From positions 62,001-126,000 of the forward strand of contig CAIVQH010000026.1 of assembly GCA_903907995.1 (NCBI GenBank): a stretch of 64,000 nucleotides of DNA, given 5' to 3'. Both the position numbers and the translations under genes were made by a program. Shown piece by piece: positions 9,835 to 19,026 of the stretch. How positions within the stretch are numbered: the stretch's first letter is position 1; every line of letters starts with the position of its first letter. Under the pieces are notes generated by a model. The model did not search any database. It saw nothing but the letters and a program-made list of their open reading frames with translations, and had not been told where the DNA came from. Source of the DNA: an uncultured Verrucomicrobiota bacterium (GTDB lineage: Bacteria > Verrucomicrobiota > Verrucomicrobiia > Limisphaerales > UBA9464).

Positions 9835-11232
9835 TCATTGGGGCACAGTCGTCTCTGGCACCGCTGCCGCCGTTTCAGGGACCTGTTCGAGGGAGGCCGC
9901 AAAGCCGCGCATCTTGCCCGGGTTGAGCAGCCCGCGCGGGTCGTACTGCTGCTTGGCCACGAGCTTCGCGTCGTCCGGTCGCCAGCGGCCGGAGCCCTCG
10001 AGGAAATTCACGTGCGGGTTCGCCACCCCCACCCCGATCTCCCCGCAGAAGCGGATCATCTCCTGCAGCCGCTCGTCCGTGGAATAGCGGACCACCGGGA
10101 TCGACCCGGGTGTCACCACGCCGTCCCACTTGGTCATCTCGATGTGGAACAGGAACTCGTCGCCAAAGCGCGCCTTGATCTGGCGGAACTGGTCCCGCGC
10201 ATGGCTCGGCGAAAAGCCGCACTGCAGATACGTCAGCGACGGATCGGCCTTCAGCGCCCAGAGCGTGGTGTGATTCCAGGTGTAATCGCTGAGTTGAGGG
10301 CCCCGGCGGGGCTCGGTGAAGGGCGCGACAAACACCGGCGAACCGCCGGTGCTGACGGCCGCATTCGTGAGCCGCTCGAGCTGGTCGTCGGCCACCTCGA
10401 AGAAGGCCAGCGCCCGGCCCGGCGGCACCCACTTCTGCAGCGGCGCAAAATAACCCGGCAGCGGCCACTCAAAGTTGGTCACCAGCCGCTTCTTGAACGA
10501 CTCGTTCAGCGCGATCGCCTCGATGAAGTCGAAGGATTTCGCAAAGCTGTCGTGGGCCACGGCGAGCTGCGCCCAATTGGTCCGCGGGGCCAGTTTCAGC
10601 TCCACACCGATGATGATGCCGTTGGTCCCCCAGGCATGCAGCACCTTGAATATCTCGGGGCCGGTGAGGCGCAGTTCGCGGGGCTCGGCCTCCATCGTGA
10701 TGATGGTCAGCGCGTGCACCGTCCCGTTCTCGCGCAGGCCGCCCCACATGATGCTGCCGATGCCGCCGCTGCCACCGGCGCAGAAGCCCGCGACACTGGC
10801 CTTTTGCACGGTGCTGGGATAGCAGCGCAGCTCCCAACCCACCCGGCGCGCCGCCGACTCGATGGCCCCAAGCCGGGCCGCCGGTTCGCAGATGGCGGTG
10901 CCATCCGAGGTGATTTCCAAAATGCGGTCGAGCGCGGCGAGATCCAGCACGATGCCGCCGTGCGTGGGGATGCACTGGCCGTAATTGCCCGTGCCCGCCC
11001 CCCGCAAGGTCACCGGAATGCTGCGGCCATGGGCAAAGGCGACCAGCCGTTTGATGTCGCCCACGGATTTCGCCTGCACGACGACATCCGCGAGCTTGTG
11101 CTCCAGGTCGCGCTTGAGCACAGGTGAATACCAGTAGAAATCGCGGCTGAGCGATTCGAGCTGCCGGGCCGCTGTCACGATCTGCTCGCGCGGGAAGATT
11201 TCGGCCAGGGAATTGAGGTCGGCGGTGGTCAT
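9835..11232 (-). CDS. FAD-binding oxidoreductase (VAO/GlcD-like)
   Basis: A 465-residue protein with a vanillyl-alcohol-oxidase type FAD domain. Diphosphate-binding segments are visible as PVTLRGAGTGNYGQ and GFCAGGSGGIGSIMWGGLRENG, and the C-terminal end has DPRGLLNPGKM as in GlcD/D-lactate dehydrogenases. It probably oxidises a hydroxy acid or similar intermediate using FAD; the electron acceptor is unknown. It follows the deaminase gene by 30 bases on the same strand. No secretion signal is seen. Confidence 0.88.
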   Translation of the reverse strand: MTTADLNSLAEIFPREQIVTAARQLESLSRDFYWYSPVLKRDLEHKLADVVVQAKSVGDIKRLVAFAHGRSIPVTLRGAGTGNYGQCIPTHGGIVLDLAALDRILEITSDGTAICEPAARLGAIESAARRVGWELRCYPSTVQKASVAGFCAGGSGGIGSIMWGGLRENGTVHALTIITMEAEPRELRLTGPEIFKVLHAWGTNGIIIGVELKLAPRTNWAQLAVAHDSFAKSFDFIEAIALNESFKKRLVTNFEWPLPGYFAPLQKWVPPGRALAFFEVADDQLERLTNAAVSTGGSPVFVAPFTEPRRGPQLSDYTWNHTTLWALKADPSLTYLQCGFSPSHARDQFRQIKARFGDEFLFHIEMTKWDGVVTPGSIPVVRYSTDERLQEMIRFCGEIGVGVANPHVNFLEGSGRWRPDDAKLVAKQQYDPRGLLNPGKMRGFAASLEQVPETAAAVPETTVPQ

Positions 11233-11262
11233 CGGCAGAAGGTCGGGTCTGAGGGATTCGGG

Positions 11263-11802
11263 TCAGTCGGGCTGCTGCTTCCGCCGCTTGCTGTGCCGCC
11301 AGAGCTTCATGGCCGCCTGCATCCGCTCATCCTCGAATATGGCGACACATTCCTTCCGCGCAACTGGTCCATTCACTTCGCAGCGCATATCAGACTTTCG
11401 TGCCACCGTTTTGGCGGGAATGTAGATCTGCCAGCAGTGTTTCGACGCATCAGCGATGGTCGCCCCGAACACCACGCGGTCGATCTGCGACCACAGCGCC
11501 ATGCTCATGCACATCGGGCACGGCTCGCAGGTGGTGTAGAGGGTGTAGCCTTTCAGGCTCAGTCGCTTCAGCTTCTTGCACGCGGCCCGGAGCACCCGCA
11601 CCTCGGCGTGCGAGCTGGGATCATGCTCGGCCGCCACGGCGTTCAGCCGGCGCAGAAACAGCCTGCCGGTGCCGGTCTCCACAACATCGGCACAGAAAGG
11701 CGACTGCTTCGGCGTGCCCAGATGCCGCGCCGTCCACGCCGCCAGATCACGCATCTGGAGGACGTCAAAATCCCGGACGTTGTCCTGCTTGGATAAGCCC
11801 AC
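11263..11802 (-). CDS. Cytidine/guanine deaminase-like zinc hydrolase
   Basis: A 179-residue protein of the cytidine deaminase superfamily. The zinc site and catalytic Glu are HAEVRVLRAA and TTCEPCPMCMSMALW. It resembles guanine and tRNA-adenosine deaminases more than cytidine deaminases. Being first in the minus-strand run that continues through an FAD oxidase and amidohydrolases, it more likely deaminates a free base or related heterocycle than tRNA. It diverges from the amidase gene with about 130 bases between them, where shared control would sit. Confidence 0.88.
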   Translation of the reverse strand: MGLSKQDNVRDFDVLQMRDLAAWTARHLGTPKQSPFCADVVETGTGRLFLRRLNAVAAEHDPSSHAEVRVLRAACKKLKRLSLKGYTLYTTCEPCPMCMSMALWSQIDRVVFGATIADASKHCWQIYIPAKTVARKSDMRCEVNGPVARKECVAIFEDERMQAAMKLWRHSKRRKQQPD

Positions 11803-11932
11803 TCACCATTGCCGAAGCAGGCCTCGCGCCATCTGGGGGCATTGGCCAAGGAACGGGCAATTCATGGCAATCGGCGCGAAGCCTGCACTCGCGACGCTGT
11901 GGAACTTGTGCCCAAGCTGTGCCGCCTTTTGC

Positions 11933-13258
11933 ATGAGCCGAGAAAAAATCACCAGCCTGCCGCTTAAAGAATTGCACCGACGCCTGCTGGACGGGGACCT
12001 GACCGCCACCGACCTGCTCGAAGCGGGGCTGGCCGCCGCGCGGGAATTCGCCAGCACACCGATGTTCCTTTGGCGTGACGACGCGGCCGCAAGGCAAATT
12101 GCCCGGCAGTTCGACGAGCAGCGGGACTTTGCCAGGCCGCTGGCCGGGTTGCCGGTCTCCGTGAAGGATCTTTTTGATCTGGCCGGTGCCCCGACCACCT
12201 GCGGTTCACCCTTCTATGCCTCAACCCGGCCTATGCCACGCGTGGACTCGGGCTACGTCGCCCGCTGGCGGCGCGCCGGGGTCAACTTTGTCGGGAAGAC
12301 CCATCTCAACGAGTTTGCCTACGGCATCACCGGCGAAAACCGGTGGTTCGGGAACTGCACCATTCCGGGATATCCCGACCGGCTGACGGGTGGCTCGAGC
12401 AGCGGTGCCGCGGCGAGCGTGCTGTCCGGCGCGGCCTGTCTGGCTTTGGGCACCGATACGGGGGGGTCGTTGCGCGCCCCGGCGGCATTGTGCGGGCTGG
12501 TAAGTTTTCGCCAATCGCTCGGCTTTGCCGAATGGGAGGGTTCCTTCCCGCTCGCGCACAGCTTTGACACGGCGGGTTGGCTGCAACGCCACCTCGGTGA
12601 TGTCGCAATGGTGGCCCACGCGCTGCATCCCGAAATTGCCCCGCAACCGCTGCGCGAAGCGCCGCGCATCGGCCTCTTGGATGGCCCTTGGATGGCTGCG
12701 TGTGCGCCGGAGGTTCTGTCAGCACTACGCGATTTTGGCGCGGCTCTGGCGGAAACAGGCGCACTGGTAGAATCCACGGTTGCCCCGGGCTGGGAAGGCG
12801 CCCGTGACCTTTTCGTCCCGATCCAGGCCAGCGAGGCGGCGGGCATTCACGCCCCGTTTTTGCCAGCCCATGCCAACCAATATGATCCGGCCATCCTGGA
12901 GCGGTTGAAGATGGGGGCGGCGGTGAGTCCGCAGCGCTACGCCGAACTGCAGGCCGCCCGGACGAAGTTTGTGGAGCAAAACGTCCTGCCGCTGTTTGCC
13001 CATGCCGACTTCCTGGTCGCCCCCGCCTCGGCGATGCCCAAGCTGGCCGCCGATGAGGATCAAAGCGCCACCCGCTCGCGTTTGCTCACGCTGACCACGC
13101 CGGCGAGCCTGGCCGGATTGCCCGTGCTGACGATTCCTTGGAAGCCAGAAAGATCGCCCGGTTTCGGCTTCCAGATACTCGCCCCACGCGGCCACGATGC
13201 CCGGCTGTGGGCTCTGGCCGAATGGCTTTCGGAACATCGTTTCGCGACGGGGCGCTAA
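11933..13258 (+). CDS. Amidase-signature family hydrolase
   Basis: A 441-residue amidase with the Ser-cisSer-Lys triad: Lys about 78 in PVSVKDLFD, cis-Ser about 155 in GGSSSGAAAS and nucleophile Ser about 179 in GTDTGGSLRAP. The family includes GatA, allophanate hydrolase and AtzF/AtzE. No gatB or gatC lies nearby, so a catabolic amidase (for example for a carboxybiuret- or allophanate-like intermediate) is more likely than a tRNA role. The open frame extends to 11576, but ATG 11933 (MSREKITSLPLKELHRRL) begins just where the family's N-terminus does; ATG 11864 is an alternative. Confidence 0.88.
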   Translation: MSREKITSLPLKELHRRLLDGDLTATDLLEAGLAAAREFASTPMFLWRDDAAARQIARQFDEQRDFARPLAGLPVSVKDLFDLAGAPTTCGSPFYASTRPMPRVDSGYVARWRRAGVNFVGKTHLNEFAYGITGENRWFGNCTIPGYPDRLTGGSSSGAAASVLSGAACLALGTDTGGSLRAPAALCGLVSFRQSLGFAEWEGSFPLAHSFDTAGWLQRHLGDVAMVAHALHPEIAPQPLREAPRIGLLDGPWMAACAPEVLSALRDFGAALAETGALVESTVAPGWEGARDLFVPIQASEAAGIHAPFLPAHANQYDPAILERLKMGAAVSPQRYAELQAARTKFVEQNVLPLFAHADFLVAPASAMPKLAADEDQSATRSRLLTLTTPASLAGLPVLTIPWKPERSPGFGFQILAPRGHDARLWALAEWLSEHRFATGR

Positions 13259-13322
13259 CCCACGGATTTCACGGCGGACACGGATGGGATGGGCTCGGTT
13301 CCCTGGGTAAAATCCGTGGAGA
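13258..13322. repeat. Short inverted-repeat element, ATCCGTGG type
   Basis: CCCACGGATTTCACGG at the left and AAAATCCGTGG at the right are inverted, matching the element at 78-252. The rest of the 469-base gap to the TonB receptor (13323-13727) holds no gene or clear signal that I can identify; I looked for a TPP-type leader and did not find one. Confidence 0.65.
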
Positions 13323-13727
13323 ACGCTGTCCCTTTCACCCGCTCAACAGCGAACGTGAATGAGCAGTGTTTCAGAGGCAGGTTTCGCCAGCGCGGACGTT
13401 GACAGACTGGTCAAATACTTACAGGCGTCTGCCAGACGAAGCAGCGGCGCTTCGCCAGTCATTTTGAAATCATCTCAGCATCTGGGGGTGGAATGCTGAA
13501 ATTGCCTCATCACCTCGGCACCGCCCATGATGAGCATTACTCCGAATCCCGAAGGAATTACAGTTGGTTTGTGATTTTGACGTCGATCATCGACGGATCA
13601 TCGTCAGAAATCCCCCGGCCGATTTCCTCAACGAGGACCGGACTGGCACGGCCGATGTTAACCGGGTTCCGCCTGCACCCAACAGGCCGCCCGCCTAACG
13701 CAAACAACCAAACCCGATTTGTCGTCG

Positions 13728-16202
13728 ATGAATCACCATTCCTGCCTGCATATCCCCGCACGGTTGGGCGGAGTCGCCCTGCTTACCTGCCTCGCTTCCG
13801 GATCCGTCGTCGCCCAGACCGCTGCTTCCACCAACGCCCCTACGGTGATGGAAAAGACGGTTGTCGAGGGTTTGCCCCTCGACGAGACCGTGCTGCCGAC
13901 CGCCCGACCGCTGAACTCGGTGCTCGGCGATGACCGCAGCATCATCGATACCCCTCGCTCCGTCAGCCTCATCACCAAGGCCCAGATGGAGGCGCGCGGC
14001 ATCTCCCGGATGACCGACATCGGCCAGCTGGCTCCCGGAGCCTACACGCCCGAGCGTTACGGTCTTCCCGGCGTCCCGGTCATCCGTGGCGACCTGGCGG
14101 AAATCTATCAGAATGGCCAGCGGATGCTCTACAGTCGCGATTCGATCCTGCCCAGCTTCAACCAGGTGGAAGCCCTCGATGTGGTGAAAGGCCCGGGTTC
14201 GGCCGTCTACGGCCCGCAGGGACAGGGACCCGGCGGTTACGTCAACTTTGTCACGAAGCAGCCTTACTTTGACGGCTATCACGGCGAAGTGACTACCAAG
14301 TGGGGCACCTACGTCCCGGGCGGCCAGTCCTACCTCAGCCCCGAATGGACGCTGGACCTCGGCGGCCCGATCACCAAGGACCTGGCCTTTCGCGTGAGCT
14401 ATCTTGGCCGTGAATCGGACAGCTACTACCAGAACGTCAAGGACCGCACCACGGACATCTTCGGCGCCCTTACCTGGCGTGCGAACGACAATCTGCAGTT
14501 CGACTGGACCGGCCAATATATCCGGTCGCGCTTCAACGAGATCACCGGCATCAACCGGGTCACCCAGCAGCTGATCGACGACCACATCTACAACGCGGGA
14601 CCGGTGCAGGCGAACAATGCCTTTGGTGACCCGGTCAACACCATCGGCGCCTTTGGTCCAAACTCGTCTTTCGCGCTGCTGGACCCCGCCCTCGCCCACA
14701 AAGTCAAGATTTACGGTTACCAGGCGTTGACCTCTCCCGGCGACGTCGCCCGCGGCGAGAAGCTCAATTCGCAGCTCATCACCACCTACACAATCAGCGA
14801 CTCGGCGAAGATCGTGAACCTCACCTACGGTGAGTTTCTCGACAGCAGCAAGCTGGAGGGCTACGGCTACACCGAGTTCGTGCCGGAGAACTGGATGGTC
14901 AACAATCGCACAGAGCTGCACTACGATTTCGATGCCAAGACCGGCAAACTGGACCTGCCGATCAAGACGATTTCAGGCATCGATTTCCGCTACCTCCGGC
15001 TGAAATCATACCAGGATTTTTCGACCGAGCCGTTTTTCCTGTACGATCTGTCGGTACCGGCCACCACCGCCAACGCCGCCCAGTTCTATATCCCAGGAAT
15101 CCCGCCCGGCGCCTCAATCGGCGGAGGGCTGAGTGTCCCGGGCCATCCCGGCTACGGAGCCAACCCGTTCCCGAGCTCCGGCGATCAGGATTCCGCCCTG
15201 TACCAGACCGCCCTCTTCACCCAGTGGGACTTCGAGATTACGCAGAAATTTTCCATCGTGGTAGGTGGCCGCGGTGACTACCTTGATGCCACCGCCTACA
15301 GCCCGACCTATGTCGGCGTGCCCCAGGGTGGCCAATACTCGGCCGAAGGCAGCAAGCTGGACGGGTCGGTCTTCGTCAGCGGCATCTACAAATGGACGCC
15401 GACCCTCTCCACGTACGCCACCTATGACCTGGTGAACGCGGTCACCGGCAGCCCCAACTTTGGCGGTGTTGATGGCACGGGCGGCAACGCCGGCCTCAAG
15501 CGCTCCCTGAGCGCCGAGAGCGAGCTGATCGAGGTCGGCTCGAAAGCCAGCATCCTCGAAAACAAGGCCTTCCTCAGCGCGGCCCTCTTCAACCAGACGC
15601 GCCAGCGTCCGGCGCTCACGGGGCCGCCAACCCAGATTGAAAACCGTGGTGTAGAACTCGAGGCCATCTATCAGCCGGACCGCTCGTTCAACATCAACGC
15701 CAACCTGACGCTGCAGGACGCCTATCAGGAATATCCGGCGGGCGCGCAGGCGTACGAGCAGACCGGCAACTATCTGGATGGCTATCCCGTCGGCTATCTG
15801 GCCGACCCGAACGCCACGAGCGGCACGGGCACCGGCACGGGGGTCGGCAGTCCCAACTACACCAGCACCACCCGGCCGCGAGTACGGCTGGCGGCCTTGC
15901 CGAAGGTGCTGTTCAACGCCTACGCCACCTACACGTTCGCGAACGGTCTGGGTTTCAGTTTTGGACCCCAGCTCCAGAGCAGCCAGTGGGCGAACCAGGA
16001 AGGCACGCTCATCATCCCAATCCAGTACACGCTGAACGCTTCCATCTTTTACAAGCGGCCCAACTGGGAGGTGCAGGTCAACTTCTTCAACCTCACCGAC
16101 CAGCGGAACTGGACCTCGATCGACCCGGATTTCGCGGGCAACGACGTTCTCTTCCCCGAGCTGCCGTTCCATATCAGCGGTCTCGTGAAGTACAAATTCT
16201 GA
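13728..16202 (+). CDS. TonB-dependent outer-membrane receptor (island-associated)
   Basis: An 824-residue receptor. The signal peptide is MNHHSCLHIPARLGGVALLT... cut after SVVAQ. The plug domain contains RSVSLITKAQMEARGISRMT, PVIRGDLAEIYQNGQRML and ALDVVKGPGSAVYGPQGQGP. A long beta-barrel follows, ending in an aromatic residue (YKF). It resembles FhuA/FecA-type receptors. Its position beside binding proteins and degradative genes suggests it brings the cluster substrate through the outer membrane. ATG 13728 is used; an in-frame TTG nine bases earlier is less likely. It lacks the shared leader and N-terminus of the tandem receptors at 45635 and 48974. Confidence 0.92.
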   Translation: MNHHSCLHIPARLGGVALLTCLASGSVVAQTAASTNAPTVMEKTVVEGLPLDETVLPTARPLNSVLGDDRSIIDTPRSVSLITKAQMEARGISRMTDIGQLAPGAYTPERYGLPGVPVIRGDLAEIYQNGQRMLYSRDSILPSFNQVEALDVVKGPGSAVYGPQGQGPGGYVNFVTKQPYFDGYHGEVTTKWGTYVPGGQSYLSPEWTLDLGGPITKDLAFRVSYLGRESDSYYQNVKDRTTDIFGALTWRANDNLQFDWTGQYIRSRFNEITGINRVTQQLIDDHIYNAGPVQANNAFGDPVNTIGAFGPNSSFALLDPALAHKVKIYGYQALTSPGDVARGEKLNSQLITTYTISDSAKIVNLTYGEFLDSSKLEGYGYTEFVPENWMVNNRTELHYDFDAKTGKLDLPIKTISGIDFRYLRLKSYQDFSTEPFFLYDLSVPATTANAAQFYIPGIPPGASIGGGLSVPGHPGYGANPFPSSGDQDSALYQTALFTQWDFEITQKFSIVVGGRGDYLDATAYSPTYVGVPQGGQYSAEGSKLDGSVFVSGIYKWTPTLSTYATYDLVNAVTGSPNFGGVDGTGGNAGLKRSLSAESELIEVGSKASILENKAFLSAALFNQTRQRPALTGPPTQIENRGVELEAIYQPDRSFNINANLTLQDAYQEYPAGAQAYEQTGNYLDGYPVGYLADPNATSGTGTGTGVGSPNYTSTTRPRVRLAALPKVLFNAYATYTFANGLGFSFGPQLQSSQWANQEGTLIIPIQYTLNASIFYKRPNWEVQVNFFNLTDQRNWTSIDPDFAGNDVLFPELPFHISGLVKYKF

Positions 16203-16309
16203 GTGTTGCTGCGTGTGTGTGCACCCTCCGTCCGCGCAAGCGGCGGAGGGCTTTTCGTGAAAATGATGTTCTGCCCGACCTCCAAGTTTGCGGACCTGAG
16301 CCTACCAGC

Positions 16310-16510
16310 CTTCGTCAGGTTCAGCCGCCCCAATGGGGCGAAACAAGCCAGCCCGGGGCATCGCCCCGGGTGTTATGGAAGGAGAAACCCAGCCCTGAAG
16401 GGGCGGGAGAAAACCTGTCACGCCCCTTCGGGGCTGGAGGTTGTGAAAATGTCCGCCCAGGGCGTTGCCCTGGGCTGGCTTGTGCCGCGCCGTTGGCGCT
16501 GGAAGGCGGT
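16310..16510. repeat. Multi-hairpin GC-rich repeat element
   Basis: Successive stem-loops: CGCCCCAATGGGGCG near 16327, CCCGGGGCATCGCCCCGGG near 16352, CGCCCCTTCGGGG near 16420 and CCCAGGGCGTTGCCCTGGG near 16458. It lies between the TonB receptor and the first binding protein and explains the open frame upstream of the binding protein's real start. Its layout recalls the element at 29482 and 32123, with different sequence. Confidence 0.75.
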
Positions 16511-16547
16511 GGTTGAGGGCCTTAAGCATTCACATGGATGCAGTGCC

Positions 16548-17624
16548 ATGGCCACTTTGCTGGGGCTTGCCCTGCTGGTTTGCGGCTGCGGGCCGACAAC
16601 AACGCCATCGCCGGTGGCCAGCAAGGGTACCAACACAAGCGCCCCCACCACCCCTGCCCTGCCGACGCTGAACTTTACCCACGACTGGGTGCCGGAGCCG
16701 GAACACGGCGGCTACTACGCCGCGTCCCTGATAGGCATCTGGAAAGAGCTGGGCGTGAACGTGAACGTTCTCACTGGTGGGCCCAATTCCGAGATCGAGA
16801 AGCGCGTCGCGCTCGATCCCTATGGGCTCGGGATCGTGCGTGGCGATGCGGTGTTCATCGCGGTCGAGCGCGGCCTGCCCATCATCGCCGTCAACTCGTA
16901 CTTCCAGCACGATCCGCAGGGCGTGATGGTCCGGGCCGATTCGCCGGTGAAGACCTTCGCCGATCTCGACGACCGCGACCTTGCCATGCAGGTGGGTGCG
17001 CCGTGGCTCCTGTACCTGCAAAAGAAATATGGCCTGACGAAGATCCGCGTGCGGCCGGTCACGGGCAGCGTCGCGAACTTTGTCCGCGATCCGAACTGGA
17101 TCACCCAGGCCTATCCGACCAGCGAGCCCTACTACGCCGCGAAGAAGGGTGTCGCCGCGCGCATGCTCCAGATCAGCGACTCTGGCTTTGACCCGTACCG
17201 CGTGATCATCGCCAACAAGGAACTGGTGACGAAACATCCCGAGCTGGTCGCGAAGTTCAGCCTCGGGGCCTATCGCGGGTGGCAGGAGTACTTCCGCGAC
17301 CCGCAGCCCATCCACGACCACCTGCTGAAGATTTCGCCCATGATGGAAATGGGCGGCATGCGCTTCAGCTACGTGAAGCTGCGCGAGCTGAAGCTGGTGG
17401 AGGGCGATCCGGCCAAGGGCGAAAGCATGGGTGCCGTCAGTCTCAGCCGCTGGGAGGAGCTTGGAAAAATCCTGCTCGACCTCGGCGTCATCAAACAGCA
17501 TCTGGCCCTCGCCGAAGTGGTCACCGACGCCTTTACGCCGGAGAAATTGAAGCTCGATCCCACCTTGCCTCCGCCGTTCTGGAGCGATGCGCCCATCCTC
17601 ACCAAACAGAGCACAAACCACTGA
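16548..17624 (+). CDS. NMT1/THI5-like ABC substrate-binding lipoprotein
   Basis: A 358-residue binding protein. It starts MATLLGLALLVCGCGP, a short signal peptide ending in a lipobox-like VCGC, so it is probably a lipoprotein. The mature part begins FTHDWVPEPEHGGYYAA, the typical THI5/NMT1 opening, followed by DPQGVMVRADSPVKTFADL and TSEPYYAAKKGVAAR. The family binds pyrimidines, riboflavin, sulfonates or nitrate. It is a paralogue of the protein at 19023 and probably serves the ABC permease and ATPase at 4814-6419. The GTG at 16203 that opens the frame would translate a repeat element, so ATG 16548 is chosen. Confidence 0.85.
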   Translation: MATLLGLALLVCGCGPTTTPSPVASKGTNTSAPTTPALPTLNFTHDWVPEPEHGGYYAASLIGIWKELGVNVNVLTGGPNSEIEKRVALDPYGLGIVRGDAVFIAVERGLPIIAVNSYFQHDPQGVMVRADSPVKTFADLDDRDLAMQVGAPWLLYLQKKYGLTKIRVRPVTGSVANFVRDPNWITQAYPTSEPYYAAKKGVAARMLQISDSGFDPYRVIIANKELVTKHPELVAKFSLGAYRGWQEYFRDPQPIHDHLLKISPMMEMGGMRFSYVKLRELKLVEGDPAKGESMGAVSLSRWEELGKILLDLGVIKQHLALAEVVTDAFTPEKLKLDPTLPPPFWSDAPILTKQSTNH

Positions 17625-17655
17625 CAAACGACCGCAAACTCCTGAACCTCCGTTC

Positions 17656-19026
17656 ATGCCAAAACCCGCTCGCCTGCTGCTCAAGAACGTCGGCCACCTG
17701 GTCACGATGGACCCGCAGCGGCGCATCTTGCGGGACGCCTGGTTGCTGGCGGAGAACGGCTTCATTGTCTCCCTTGGTGCCGGTCAGCCGCCCAAGGTGA
17801 CTGGTGCAAAGACGGTCAACGCCCGGGGCGGCATCGCGACTCCGGGGATGATCAACACGCACCACCACATGTTCCAGAATCTGGCGCGTGCGTTCGGGCC
17901 GATCTCAAACCTACCGCTGCTGCCCTGGCTCGCAGGCCACATGCCGCTCTGGCGCCATTTTTCACCCGCCGACCTGTTCGTCGCCACCCAGGTGGCTGCC
18001 GCCGAGCTCATGCTCAGCGGCTGCACGATGACGAGCGACCATCACTACCTGTTCCCGCGCGACGGCGGCCCGGAAATGCTGGACGCCGGCTTCCACGCCG
18101 CCGCCGCGATGGGCATCCGCTACGTCGGGTGCCGCGGCTCCGTGAACCAGCCCAGCGACATCATGCCCGAATGGGCGACGCAGGACCTCGACGTGATCCT
18201 GGCGGACTGCCAGCGGCTGCACGACCGCTTCCATCAGAAAGGCCCGGGCGCAATGGCCCACATCGCCTTTGCGCCCTGCACCATTTTCGGTTGCAGCGGC
18301 GAGCATTACCGGGAAAGCGCGAAGCTCGCCCGCTTGCTCAAGGTGCGCCTGCACACGCACTGCGGCGAAACCATCCCAGAAAACAAGGACGCCCGCGAAC
18401 GGCTGGGCGCGCGCCCCTTTGCCTACATGGCGAAACACGGCTGGGAGGGCGACGACGTGTGGCTGGCCCACGGCATCCATTTCAATGACCGCGACATCGC
18501 GCACCTGACCCGCACCAAAACCGGCATCGCCCATTGCCCCTGCTCCAACATGCGCCTCGGCTCCGGCGTCTGCCGCGTGAACGATCTCCGAAAGGGTGGC
18601 AGCGCGGTCAGTCTCGGCGTGGATGGTTCAGCCTCGAACGATTCCGGCCACATGCTGCACGAGGCACGGCTGGCGCTCCTGCTCACGCGCGTGGTGCACG
18701 GGGCGGAGAGCATCACGCCGGAACAGGCGCTCGAAATGGCCACGCTGGAAGGCGCGCGCAATCTCGGTCGTAGCGCTGATCTGGGCTCGCTCGAGCCCGG
18801 CAAATCCGCCGACATCGCGGTATTCCCGGCGGAGGATCTCTTCAGTAACGGCGCACACAATCCCGTCCACGGCCTCCTGCTCTGCCACGCGCGCAACGTG
18901 GACACCCTCGTCATCCACGGCGAAGTCCGCGTCAGCGAGGGGCGGCTCGTCGGCGTGGATCTGCCGAAACTGCTGACGAAACACCGGAAGACCGCGCGGC
19001 GCTTCCACGATGGATACCGAAAATGA
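17656..19026 (+). CDS. Amidohydrolase: 8-oxoguanine deaminase / hydroxytriazine aminohydrolase type
   Basis: A 456-residue metal-dependent deaminase of the TrzN/AtzB/8-oxoguanine deaminase/guanine deaminase group. Visible are the metal site NTHHHMFQNLARAFGP, LHTHCGETIPENKD, VWLAHGIHF and LGVDGSASNDSGHML, plus the C-terminal composite sheet ending GEVRVSEGRLVGVDL. It likely removes an amino group from a heterocyclic ring. It is sandwiched between two binding-protein genes and its stop overlaps the next start (ATGA), so it is co-translated with the second. ATG 17656 (MPKPARLLLKNVGHLV) is the natural start. Confidence 0.9.
   Translation: MPKPARLLLKNVGHLVTMDPQRRILRDAWLLAENGFIVSLGAGQPPKVTGAKTVNARGGIATPGMINTHHHMFQNLARAFGPISNLPLLPWLAGHMPLWRHFSPADLFVATQVAAAELMLSGCTMTSDHHYLFPRDGGPEMLDAGFHAAAAMGIRYVGCRGSVNQPSDIMPEWATQDLDVILADCQRLHDRFHQKGPGAMAHIAFAPCTIFGCSGEHYRESAKLARLLKVRLHTHCGETIPENKDARERLGARPFAYMAKHGWEGDDVWLAHGIHFNDRDIAHLTRTKTGIAHCPCSNMRLGSGVCRVNDLRKGGSAVSLGVDGSASNDSGHMLHEARLALLLTRVVHGAESITPEQALEMATLEGARNLGRSADLGSLEPGKSADIAVFPAEDLFSNGAHNPVHGLLLCHARNVDTLVIHGEVRVSEGRLVGVDLPKLLTKHRKTARRFHDGYRK

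Noticed and set aside
11263-11802. tRNA adenosine deaminase (TadA) assignment
   Set aside because: The zinc site fits the superfamily, but the N-terminus and the location in a catabolic run point to a base deaminase; TadA is usually elsewhere and shorter.
13323-13727. Possible TPP riboswitch ahead of the TonB receptor
   Set aside because: The NMT1/THI5-like genes prompted a search, but no CTGAGA or ACC...GAACCTGA core was found. The GTCAGGTTCAG near 16313 is only a short chance similarity.
16203-16547. N-terminal extension of the first binding protein from GTG 16203
   Set aside because: The extra 115 codons translate a multi-hairpin repeat, and a lipoprotein signal starts at ATG 16548.
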